Part shown: positions 1 through 6,523 of the stretch, piece after piece
Layout: every line of letters begins with the position of its first letter
Position numbering within the stretch: position 1 is the first letter of the stretch
NCBI GenBank assembly: GCA_011390035.1
Contig: JAABTE010000148.1
Location: 1 to 6,523 of the forward strand
Source: Desulfobacteraceae bacterium
GTDB lineage: Bacteria > Desulfobacterota > Desulfobacteria > Desulfobacterales > JAABSP01
Length of the DNA: 6,523 bases
Direction of reading: 5' to 3'
Position numbers and translations under genes: made by a program
The notes under the pieces: model-generated
What the model saw: only the letters and a program-made list of their open reading frames with translations
Databases searched by the model: none
What the model was told of the DNA's origin: nothing

Positions 1-303
1 CTTTAATATAACATTGTACCTGGGCCGGTGCTTCTTGATCAGGTTCGATTCCAGGATCAGGGCCGCGTTCTCCGTGCCGGTCAGGATCGTGTCGAAGTCG
101 GCGATCCGCCGCACCAGCACGCCGGTCTTCATGTCCGGGTGGCCGTTGGGCTTGAAATAGCTGGCCAGCCGCTTTTTCAGGCTCCGGGCCTTTCCCACGT
201 AAATGATGCGGCCGTCGGCGTCCTTCATCAGATAGACGCCGGGGGCGTCCGGGGAGTCCGCGAGCTTGTCGAGCAGGCGTTGCTGGGTCGGTTCGGTTTC
301 CAT
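1..303 (-). CDS. uvrC: UvrABC excinuclease subunit C, N-terminal part (cut by window edge)
   Basis: UvrC is the nuclease of nucleotide excision repair: it binds the UvrB-DNA pre-incision complex and cuts on both sides of the lesion. Only the first 101 residues are here, covering the GIY-YIG nuclease domain that makes the 3' incision. Visible motifs are PGVY (residues 21-24), IIYVGKA (33-39), KKRLASYF (43-50), TGTENAALILESN (75-87) and KKHRPRYN (90-97). By alignment from memory with Thermotoga UvrC, Y35, K38, R45, Y49 and E78 match the catalytic Tyr, Lys, Arg, Tyr and metal-binding Glu, so the domain looks intact. ATG at 303 is the only sensible start: the next Met (26) lies inside the fold and no upstream in-frame start is near. 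No Shine-Dalgarno sequence precedes it (TTACCCCCGCC). The rest of the protein, including the UvrB-binding and RNase H-like parts, lies beyond position 1. Identification is firm. Confidence 0.97.
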   Translation of the reverse strand, partial: METEPTQQRLLDKLADSPDAPGVYLMKDADGRIIYVGKARSLKKRLASYFKPNGHPDMKTGVLVRRIADFDTILTGTENAALILESNLIKKHRPRYNVILK

Positions 304-312
304 GGCGGGGGT

Positions 313-341
313 AAGATAACGGTTTTTCGGGGGGAAATCAA
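313..341 (-). promoter_or_regulatory. Candidate sigma-70 promoter of uvrC, almost abutting the start codon
   Basis: Reading the minus strand, TTGATT (341-336) and TATCTT (318-313) are separated by exactly 17 bases, matching 4/6 at each hexamer of the -35/-10 consensus. Transcription would begin near 305-307, only about 2-4 bases before the uvrC ATG. Together with the missing ribosome binding site this suggests a leaderless or near-leaderless mRNA. Seen only by consensus matching; a more distant promoter remains possible. Confidence 0.45.
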
Positions 342-449
342 CCCTGACGGGCAATGGCGAAGGCCCCCCCATTAAAGCCGTCGATAATTTTTCCGGCCCC
401 CCGCATTTTTCCCTTGATAAAAACCGACAACTGAGCTATTGAAAGACAA

Positions 450-480
450 TTCATTTTGTGAAGTACAGACACAAAATGGA
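450..480. promoter_or_regulatory. 31-bp dyad, possible regulator binding site
   Basis: TTCATTTTGTG (450-460) and CACAAAATGGA (470-480) form an 11-bp inverted repeat with one G-T pair around a 9-base centre. The inner part, TGTG-N9-CACA, resembles a CRP/FNR-family operator (TGTGA-N6-TCACA) but is one base too wide, so the regulator family is uncertain. Its centre at 465 lies about 62 bases upstream of the start point implied by the -10 at 515-520, which is the usual position of a class I activator site. No T-run follows it, so it is unlikely to be a terminator. Confidence 0.5.
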
Positions 481-490
481 AGTCAATGCC

Positions 491-520
491 TTAAAGAACA
501 TGTATTCAAAAACTTAAAAT
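491..520 (+). promoter_or_regulatory. Candidate promoter of the Cache gene pair
   Basis: TAAAAT at 515-520 matches the -10 consensus in 5 of 6 positions. The best -35, TTAAAG at 491-496 with an 18-base spacer, matches only 3 of 6. A good -10 with a poor -35 and a dyad upstream would fit an activator-dependent promoter. The start would fall near 527, giving a leader of about 110 bases. This call is by eye only. Confidence 0.35.
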
Positions 521-549
521 TGTTCGAGAGCGGGGCTTCCGCCCGAACA
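521..549 (+). other. Leader stem-loop upstream of the first Cache gene
   Basis: GTTCG (522-526) pairs with CGAAC (544-548), with a possible extra T521-A549 pair. An internal loop (AGA opposite C) follows, then GCGG (530-533) pairs with CCGC (539-542) around a GGCTT loop. It has no T-run and so is not a simple terminator. It could be an mRNA-stabilising hairpin or part of a leader structure. If transcription really starts near 527, the outer stem would be lost and only the inner hairpin would form, so either this start point or this structure may be wrong. I do not recognise a known riboswitch class here. Confidence 0.4.
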
Positions 550-552
550 CGG

Positions 553-563
553 AAAGGAGGTGA
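553..563 (+). promoter_or_regulatory. Perfect anti-SD complement without a usable start codon
   Basis: AAAGGAGGTGA is a 10- to 11-base complement to the 3' end of 16S rRNA, stronger than either working ribosome binding site in this region. No ATG, GTG or TTG follows at normal spacing; the nearest candidate is an ATT at 576. The GTG inside it (560-562) opens a frame that reads into the Cache gene, but a start inside its own SD is not plausible. CGGAA (550-554) can pair with TTCCG (577-581) and enclose it. It may be a ribosome standby or regulatory site 75 bases upstream of the true start. Confidence 0.45.
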
Positions 564-622
564 GCCGCAGGTCGCATTCCGAGGAGAGATCCAGACCCCT
601 TTTAAACAGATCATGGATTCCA

Positions 623-628
623 AGGAGG
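623..628 (+). promoter_or_regulatory. Ribosome binding site that fixes the start of the first Cache gene
   Basis: AGGAGG lies 9 bases upstream of ATG 638. It decides against the longer GTG start at 560, which would place 26 charged residues (rich in Arg and Glu) before an otherwise normal signal peptide. Confidence 0.85.
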
Positions 629-637
629 AAAAGAGAA

Positions 638-1087
638 ATGAAAAAAGTTGCGTTTGTAATGGTGGTCATGCTTGTGGGGCTGTGCCTTGTGGGCAATGTC
701 TATGCGGATGAGAAGCAGAAGGTGATCGATGTCTGCGATAAGGCGGCCGCGGCCATCGCCGCGGACCCGGTGGCGGCATTGTGCGAGATCAACAAGAAGG
801 ACGGCCCCTATGTGGATGGCGATCTCTATATCTTCGTTATGAATATGGATGGCGTGATGATTGCCCATCCCATCAAGCCGGCCCTGATCGGCAAGAATCT
901 GACCGATTTCAAAGATCAGGCGGGCAAGGCATTCTTCAAGGAGTTCGTCGAGATGGCCAAGAATGGCTCCGGCTGGGTCGATTACAAGTGGCCGAAGCCG
1001 GGTCAGGAAGGCGTGTTCGATAAAACAAGTTATATCCTGATGGTCAAGGACAGCCCGATGTTTGTTGGCGCGGGCATTTACAAGTAA
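638..1087 (+). CDS. Secreted single-Cache (sCache_2-like) domain protein, first copy
   Basis: This 149-residue protein has a Sec signal peptide: MKK, a hydrophobic stretch (residues 4-20) and a VYA cleavage site (21-23). No lipobox is present, since the Cys at 16 is preceded by Leu. The mature part is one Cache domain: a leading helix (about 26-55), YIFVMNMDGVMIAHP (64-78), GKNLTDFKDQAGKAFFKEF (85-103), a GSGWVDYKWPKP segment (110-121), KTSYI (129-133) and a terminal GAGIYK. Cache domains of this type are usually the extracytoplasmic sensor parts of chemoreceptors or kinases and often bind small organic acids. Here there is no membrane anchor or output domain, so the protein is probably a free periplasmic binding protein. 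Ligand and partner are unknown. Mature Cys33 and Cys49 have no counterpart in the second copy. The gene sits 69 bases before its paralogue, probably co-transcribed. Its base composition is visibly less GC-rich than uvrB or cysS. Confidence 0.9.
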   Translation: MKKVAFVMVVMLVGLCLVGNVYADEKQKVIDVCDKAAAAIAADPVAALCEINKKDGPYVDGDLYIFVMNMDGVMIAHPIKPALIGKNLTDFKDQAGKAFFKEFVEMAKNGSGWVDYKWPKPGQEGVFDKTSYILMVKDSPMFVGAGIYK

Positions 1088-1156
1088 CCGTTGCCCTTAC
1101 ACCCGGTCTTTTCCGGATCGGCGGCGGTTCAAACCTTAGTAAACAGGAGGCGTTGC

Positions 1157-1618
1157 ATGAAGAGATTCGCGATGGTGGGGTTGGTTGTGCTGATTGGACT
1201 ATGCCTGGCCGGAAATGTTTTCGCTGAAAGCGCAACAAAGGATGAATGCGTCGCCAAAAGCAAGGAAGCGGCCCAGATGGTAAAGGACAAGGGCCTGGAC
1301 GCTGCAAAGGAAGAGATCAGCAAGAAGGACGGCGCCTTTGTGTGGAAGGACACCTATGTCTTCATGATGGACACCGATGGCGTTATGCTGGCCCATCCCA
1401 TGAAGGCGTCCCTGGTCGGAACGAACATGATGGAGACCAAGGATTCCAAGGGCAAGCTGTTCTTCCAGGAGTTCGCTACCGTGGCCAAGGAATCCGGCGA
1501 GGGCTGGGTCGATTACATGTGGCCAAAGCCGGGCGCGACCGAGGATTCGGAAAAGACCAGCTACATTCTGCTGGTGCCGGACACCAATGTGATGGTGGGC
1601 GCCGGTATCTACAAGTAA
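1157..1618 (+). CDS. Secreted single-Cache (sCache_2-like) domain protein, second copy
   Basis: This 153-residue paralogue of the preceding gene has the same architecture: a signal peptide (MKR, hydrophobic 4-20, VFA cleavage site at 21-23) and then one Cache domain. Shared landmarks are SKKDGAFV (55-62), TYVFMMDTDGVMLAHP (66-81), KGKLFFQEF (98-106), GEGWVDYMWPKPG (114-126), EKTSYILLV (132-140) and VGAGIYK (147-153). The domain core is highly alike between the copies, while the leading helix (about 26-52) and the segment after PKPG differ, so they may bind different ligands or partners. There is no transmembrane helix or signalling domain. AGGAGG at 1145-1150, 6 bases before ATG 1157, supports the start. 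The 69-base gap holds only a weak CCGG-TCTTTT-CCGG hairpin and no T-run, so both genes probably share one transcript ending at the terminator at 1649-1697. The ligand cannot be told from sequence. Confidence 0.9.
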   Translation: MKRFAMVGLVVLIGLCLAGNVFAESATKDECVAKSKEAAQMVKDKGLDAAKEEISKKDGAFVWKDTYVFMMDTDGVMLAHPMKASLVGTNMMETKDSKGKLFFQEFATVAKESGEGWVDYMWPKPGATEDSEKTSYILLVPDTNVMVGAGIYK

Positions 1619-1648
1619 ATTGAATGCCTGAAGGAAAGCGATAAAGCG

Positions 1649-1697
1649 CCGGGCGGCGGCGGGATTTGATCCCGTTGCCGCCCGGTTTTTTTGTTTT
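1649..1697 (+). terminator. Rho-independent terminator of the Cache genes, perhaps bidirectional
   Basis: A 17-bp stem, CCGGGCGGCGGCGGGAT (1649-1665) with ATCCCGTTGCCGCCCGG (1669-1685), has two G-U pairs and a 3-base loop, and is followed by T7-G-T4 (1686-1697). It begins 31 bases after the second Cache stop codon. Read on the minus strand, the hairpin starts 17 bases after the uvrB stop at 1702, with an A-run before it but only a TTT soon after. It may therefore also help end the cysS-uvrB transcript, though less efficiently. Confidence 0.93.
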
Positions 1698-1701
1698 CCC
1701 G

Positions 1702-3731
1702 CTAGGCCGTCGTCTCCTCGATGATCGCCTTCAACGCCTGAATCCGGTCCCGCAGCTTCGCCGCCTCCTCGAAGGCAAGATCCCTGGCAGCCTTTTTCAT
1801 CCGCTTTTCCAGATCTCCGATCACCGTGTCCAGATCCACGTCCGGGTTGTCGTAGCCGGCCACGGCCTCGGCCACCAGCAGTTCCGCCTCCGGGGGCGGG
1901 GCATCCTCTTCCCGAGCCAGGTTCATGAACTCGAAGACCGGGGCGATGTTCTTGCGGATGGTGGTGGGCGTGATGCCCAGGGCCGTGTTGTGGGCGGTCT
2001 GGATGGCCCGGCGGCGGCCGGTTTCGTCCATGGTTTTCCGCATGGACTCGGTCACCTTGTCGCCATACAGGATCACCATCCCGTTCTCGTTTCGGGCCGC
2101 CCGGCCGCAGGTCTGGATCAGCGAGCGGGCGGAGCGCAGAAAGCCCTCCTTGTCCGCGTCCAGCACCGCCACCAGCGACACCTCCGGGATGTCCAGCCCC
2201 TCCCGCAACAGGTTGATGCCCACCAGCACATCAAAGGTTCCCATGCGCAGCTCCCGGAGGATCTCCATCCTCTCGATGGTCTTGATGTCCGCGTGCAAAT
2301 AGCGCACGGCCACGCCCAGCTCCTCGTAATACTCGGTCAGATCCTCGGCCATCCGCTTGGTGAGGGTGGTCACCAGCACCCGCTCGTTCCGGTCCACCCG
2401 CTTGCGGATCTCCTCCAGCAGGTTGTCCACCTGGTGGATGGCGGGCCGAACCTCGATCAGCGGGTCCAGCAGGCCCGTGGGCCTGGCGATCAGCTCCACC
2501 AGGTTGCCGCCCCCGCGTTCCATCTCGTAATCGGCGGGGGTGGCCGACACATAGACCACCTGGCGAATCCGCTCGGTGAACTCCTCGAACCGCAGGGGCC
2601 GGTTGTCCAGGGCCGAGGGCAGGCGGAAGCCGTGGTTGACCAGGGTCTCCTTCCGGGACCGGTCCCCCTTGTACATGGCCCGGATCTGGGGCACGCCGAT
2701 GTGGCTCTCGTCGATGAAAAGCAGAAAATCGTCCGGAAAATAGTCCAGCAGGGTGGGGGGCGGCTGGCCCGGGGCGCGGCCCGTGAGGTGGCGCGAGTAG
2801 TTCTCGATGCCGTTGCAGTAGCCCAGCTCCAGCATCATCTCCAGGTCGAAGCGGGTGCGCTCCTCGATTCGCTGGGCCTCGATGAGCCGGTTTTCGTCCC
2901 GGAAGAATTGGATCCGCTCCTTCAGCTCATCGCCGATGGTGGAAACGGCCCGCTCCAGGGTGGCCCGGTCCGTCACATAATGGCTGGCCGGAAACAGGGT
3001 CAGGGTTTTCATCTTCCGGATCACCTCGCCCCGGAGGGGGTCGATTTCTGCAATCGACTCGATCTCGTCGCCGAAAAAGTCGATCCGGATGGCCCGGTCC
3101 TCCTCGTATGCGGGGAAGATCTCCACCCGGTCTCCCCGCACCCGGAAGACGCCCCGGTGAAAATCCAGGTCGTTGCGCTCGTAGTGCATCTCCACCAGCC
3201 GGGCCAGCAGGCGGTTTCGGAGCAGGGTGGCGTCGGTTTTAAGATCGATGCGCATCCCCAGGTAATCCTCCGGCGCCCCGAGGCCGAAGATGCACGAGAC
3301 GCTGGCCACCACCAGCACGTCCCGCCGGGACAGCACCGACCGGGTGGCGCCGTGGCGCAGCTTGTCGATCAACTCGTTGATGGCGCTGTCCTTGGCGATG
3401 TAGGTGTCCGTGGCGGGGATGTACGCCTCGGGCTGGTAATAATCGTAATAAGAGACGAAGTACTCCACCGCGTTGTCCGGAAACAGCCCCTTGAACTCGT
3501 TGTAAAGCTGGGCCGCCAGGGTCTTGTTGGGGGCGATCACCAGGGTGGGCCGGTCGATCTTTTCCATGACGCTGGCCATGGTGAAGGTCTTCCCGGAGCC
3601 GGTCACGCCCAGCATGACGTGGTGCCGGCCGCCCTCCCGGATCTGGCGCGTCAGGGCCTCGATGGCCGCCGGCTGGTCGCCGGCGGGGGTGAACTCGGAG
3701 ACCAGCCGGAAGCCGCCGGGCGAACCGGGCA

Positions 3732-3732
<1 letters not shown>
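1702..3732 (-). CDS. uvrB: UvrABC excinuclease subunit B (DNA damage-verifying helicase)
   Basis: UvrB takes damaged DNA from UvrA, verifies the lesion by threading a strand behind its beta-hairpin, and recruits UvrC for incision. All expected parts are present in 676 residues (E. coli 673): Walker A GVTGSGKT (42-49), the Tyr-rich beta-hairpin YFVSYYDYYQPEAY (91-104), the UvrA-interaction region (about 155-250), ELGYCNGIENYSRHL (302-316), DESH Walker B (341-344), VYVSATP (393-399), LVTTLTKRMAEDL (453-465), GINLLREGLDIPEV (505-518), QTCGRAAR motif VI (540-547) and a C-terminal UVR domain (637-672) that binds UvrC. The Cys at 541 takes the place of the Ile of E. coli, probably harmless. ATG 3732 shares its A with the cysS stop codon (TGATG), implying translational coupling; a weak GGGGA lies upstream. 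Its partner uvrC is on the same strand further downstream, beyond the Cache pair. The gene appears intact. Confidence 0.99.
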
Positions 3733-5264
<1,532 letters not shown>

Positions 5265-5319
5265 GATCTCCTCGCCTGTTCTGGGAAATGGGTGCCGATC
5301 CTTTTAGTCGCAACCTGTA

Positions 5320-5348
5320 ATTTTAGGGCCTGGACGGCCAAAATGCAA
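5320..5348 (-). promoter_or_regulatory. Candidate promoter of the cysS-uvrB operon
   Basis: On the minus strand, TTGCAT (5348-5343) and TAAAAT (5325-5320) are separated by exactly 17 bases; the -10 matches 5 of 6 positions and the -35 three of 6. The start would fall near 5313, giving a leader of about 49 bases to ATG 5264. The spacer contains GGCC...GGCC and forms an imperfect hairpin with the flanking A/T runs, which may be coincidental. Confidence 0.5.
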
Positions 5349-5355
5349 GTGAAAA

Positions 5356-5374
5356 CGGGATACAGCGTGTCCCG
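5356..5374. promoter_or_regulatory. Inverted repeat just upstream of the cysS promoter
   Basis: CGGGATAC (5356-5363) and GTGTCCCG (5367-5374) form an 8-bp dyad with one G-T pair around AGC. It starts 8 bases upstream of the -35 element of the cysS promoter candidate. A second, overlapping inverted repeat, CAGCGT (5363-5368) with ACGCTG (5379-5384), competes with it. This could be a protein-binding site; no regulator family is evident from the sequence. Confidence 0.35.
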
Positions 5375-5392
5375 GATTACGCTGATTACGCT
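5375..5392. repeat. Perfect tandem 9-bp repeat GATTACGCT x2
   Basis: GATTACGCT occurs at 5375-5383 and 5384-5392 with no gap, directly abutting the dyad at 5356-5374. The 9-bp period is close to one helical turn, so both copies would face nearly the same side of the DNA, as in tandem operator half-sites. No function is known to me for this motif. Confidence 0.6.
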
Positions 5393-5543
5393 TTTGGAGG
5401 TTGCGTGGCAAAGGGGGTATTGGCTGTGAGCGCGGGGCTGATGGTTGCAAAGGAACCGGATTCAGGATAAAAAGGTTTAAAGCCGGCCCCAGAGGACGCG
5501 CCTCCGTCAATGGCCCCGGAAGATGCAATGTCCGGAACAAATC

Positions 5544-5556
5544 CTTTATTATAAAG
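5544..5556 (+). promoter_or_regulatory. AT-rich palindrome, possible -10 region or operator of the glycosyltransferase gene
   Basis: CTTTAT-T-ATAAAG is a perfect 13-bp palindrome ending 17 bases before ATG 5574. It contains TATTAT (5547-5552) and TATAAA (5550-5555), both -10-like. No good -35 lies at normal spacing (TGCAAT at 5524-5529 is poor). If used, it would give a leader of about 14 bases. Evidence is weak. Confidence 0.3.
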
Positions 5557-5573
5557 AATCCTTGTGGTTTTCC

Positions 5574-6523
5574 ATGATCGCATTCTTTGCCGACGCCGTC
5601 GGCCAGGCGTTCAACTGCGTGGCCATCGGCCAGATCCTCTCTGAAAGAGGCCACCGATGCGTCTTCCTCGGCGACCGCGCCTTTTCCGGATTCTACGAAA
5701 GGCATGGCTTCGAGGAGTGCCTGCTGGACATCCACGGATCGGCCGCCGGAGACGCCCACGTTTTCACCGACCATGTCCGGGGCGGCAACGCCGTCTTCGC
5801 CCGGCCCGCCATCGAACACATCGAACCGTACATCGTCCCCTATTACGAGTCCATTGTGGACAGCGCCATCCACGCCCAGGCGCCCCTTGCCGAGGCCCTG
5901 GCCCGGCTCCGGCCCGACTTCATCTGCGTGGATGACGTGGTCCTGTACCCGGCCATATGGCATCACGGCGTTCCCTGGGCCAGGATCATCTCCTGCGCCG
6001 AAACGGAGATCGGGGACACGGAGGCGCCGCCCCATCTGTCCGGCTACGGGGTGGGGGAGCGGGACCTTTGGCCGGCGTTTGCCGAACGGATGGCGGCGGC
6101 CCTGGCTCCGACGCAGGCGCGGTTCAATCATTTTCTGGCCGAACACGGGCTGGGGCCCCTGCCTGTGGGGACCTTCATGGATGCTTCGCCTCATATCAAC
6201 TTCCTGATCTATCCCAAGGCCGTTGCCTTTGACCGCGCCCGGCCCCTGCCGCCGGACCGGTTCGTTTACCTGAACGGCTGCGTCCGCCGGTCCGCGGCAT
6301 ACCGCTATCCGGATTTCCACGCCGATCCGGCCTGGCCCCTGGTGTACATCGGCTATGGCAGCATGGGCTCGGAGCCGGATCTGCTGGCCCGGCAGGCGGC
6401 GGCCCTGGCGGGGGCGCCGGTCCGGGCGCTCTTTTCCGTTCCGGAGGATTTTCCCATCCCGGAAAGCGGCTCCGGCAACATCCGGTTCGACACCTTCGTC
6501 CCCCAGCCGTCGGCCATCGCCCA
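5574..6523 (+). CDS. GT1-like (MGT/UGT type) glycosyltransferase, N-terminal part (cut by window edge)
   Basis: 316 codons are visible before the right edge, with no stop. The layout is that of a GT-B glycosyltransferase of the GT1 (macrolide/UDP-glycosyltransferase-like) group, which moves a sugar from a nucleotide donor to a small acceptor. The N-terminal domain begins with a beta strand (IAFFAD, 2-7), then GQAFNCVAIGQILSERGH (10-27), aligning without gaps to the usual GHVNP...RGH loop-helix. RPDFICVDD (113-121) corresponds to the PDxxxxD strand with the partner Asp. The donor domain opens with LVYIGYGSMGS (256-266), a near-perfect family signature, and IRFDTFVPQP (303-312). The nucleotide-binding HGG region would follow outside the window. 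The usual catalytic His is Gln11 here. ATG 5574 gives a natural first beta strand, but no Shine-Dalgarno sequence is seen; TTG 5562 is an alternative. Acceptor and pathway are unknown. It is divergent from cysS and probably opens a new transcription unit. Confidence 0.85.
   Translation, partial: MIAFFADAVGQAFNCVAIGQILSERGHRCVFLGDRAFSGFYERHGFEECLLDIHGSAAGDAHVFTDHVRGGNAVFARPAIEHIEPYIVPYYESIVDSAIHAQAPLAEALARLRPDFICVDDVVLYPAIWHHGVPWARIISCAETEIGDTEAPPHLSGYGVGERDLWPAFAERMAAALAPTQARFNHFLAEHGLGPLPVGTFMDASPHINFLIYPKAVAFDRARPLPPDRFVYLNGCVRRSAAYRYPDFHADPAWPLVYIGYGSMGSEPDLLARQAAALAGAPVRALFSVPEDFPIPESGSGNIRFDTFVPQPSAIA

Larger units (their letters stand above)
304..637. other. Divergent intergenic region between uvrC and the Cache genes
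   Basis: These 334 bases hold no convincing gene on either strand. From left to right I see the uvrC promoter candidate (313-341), a C-rich near-repeat GGCCCCCC(C/G)CATT at 362-373 and 395-407, an AT-rich zone with a possible weak TTGATA (414-419), a 31-bp dyad (450-480), a TAAAAT -10-like element (515-520), a GC-rich stem-loop (521-549), a perfect anti-SD complement not followed by a start codon (553-563), and the working Shine-Dalgarno sequence of the first Cache gene (623-628). The length and density of symmetrical elements suggest regulated transcription of the Cache genes. Confidence 0.7.
5265..5573. other. Divergent intergenic region between cysS and the glycosyltransferase gene
   Basis: These 309 bases hold no convincing gene; short open frames on both strands lack ribosome binding sites and recognisable content. 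Moving right from cysS there is the GAGGAG ribosome binding site (5268-5273), a promoter candidate (5320-5348), a dyad (5356-5374), a tandem 9-bp repeat (5375-5392), roughly 150 bases without clear features (5393-5543), and an AT-rich palindrome (5544-5556) just before the glycosyltransferase gene. Confidence 0.65.

Noticed and set aside
362..407. C-rich near-direct repeat GGCCCCCC(C/G)CATT
   Set aside because: Only two short copies that are mostly a C-run; insufficient to call a functional repeat.
478..490. Possible sigma-54 promoter (GG...GC pair)
   Set aside because: The GG and GC are 10 rather than 12 bases apart and the flanking bases do not match TGGCAC-N5-TTGC.
521..600. Known riboswitch (for example cyclic di-GMP class I) in the Cache gene leader
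   Set aside because: The conserved core sequences of the classes I know are not present; only generic stem-loops can be supported.
560..637. GTG at 560 as a longer start of the first Cache protein
   Set aside because: The GTG lies inside its own Shine-Dalgarno sequence, and the added 26 residues are charged and would bury the signal peptide. ATG 638 has AGGAGG at ideal spacing.
638..1618. Lipoprotein signal peptides on the Cache proteins (Cys16 in GLCLVGN / GLCLAGN)
   Set aside because: Leu, not Gly/Ala/Ser, precedes the Cys, and typical signal peptidase I sites (VYA, VFA) follow at residues 21-23.
5304..6320. A 338-codon open frame on the minus strand, opposite the glycosyltransferase and through the intergenic region
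   Set aside because: The opposite strand encodes a clear GT1 signature (VYIGYGSMGS). This frame is Gly/Arg/Pro-rich without motifs and has no credible start.

Overview
The window looks like bacterial chromosome, GC-rich and Gram-negative. Two small exported Cache-domain proteins with Sec signal peptides and strong AGGAGG ribosome binding sites, next to uvrC, uvrB and cysS, fit a Desulfobacterota (sulfate-reducing 'Deltaproteobacteria') genome. That taxonomic guess comes from general gene style, not from a marker gene. I see no mobile element, integrase, tRNA, rRNA or CRISPR array.

Layout: (1) 1-303, minus strand: the N-terminal 101 codons of uvrC, running off the left edge. (2) 304-637: a divergent regulatory stretch with a uvrC promoter candidate that almost touches the uvrC ATG, a 31-bp dyad, a -10-like element, a leader stem-loop and a perfect but unused Shine-Dalgarno sequence. 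(3) 638-1618, plus strand: two tandem paralogous genes for secreted single-Cache (sCache_2-like) proteins, closed by a strong hairpin/T-run terminator at 1649-1697. (4) 1702-5264, minus strand: cysS followed by uvrB, joined by a one-base TGATG stop/start overlap, so an evident operon. Its promoter candidate is at 5320-5348. (5) 5265-5573: a second divergent intergenic stretch with a dyad and a perfect tandem 9-bp repeat upstream of the cysS promoter. (6) 5574 to the right edge, plus strand: the first 316 codons of a GT-B fold, GT1-like glycosyltransferase.

How they work together: UvrB and UvrC are partners in nucleotide excision repair (damage verification, then dual incision), and CysRS is a housekeeping aminoacyl-tRNA synthetase. 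On the minus strand the order is cysS-uvrB-uvrC, but the oppositely oriented Cache pair, with its own control region and terminator, lies between uvrB and uvrC. It reads as a self-contained cassette set into a housekeeping block. The Cache proteins have no transmembrane or signalling domain, so they are best seen as periplasmic small-molecule-binding proteins of unknown ligand and partner. The glycosyltransferase is unrelated to repair and probably belongs to a locus continuing to the right.

The points most worth a second look are the Cache cassette and its elaborate leader, the possibly leaderless uvrC transcript, the Gln in place of the usual catalytic His in the glycosyltransferase, and the repeat-bearing Ala-rich insertion in CysRS.
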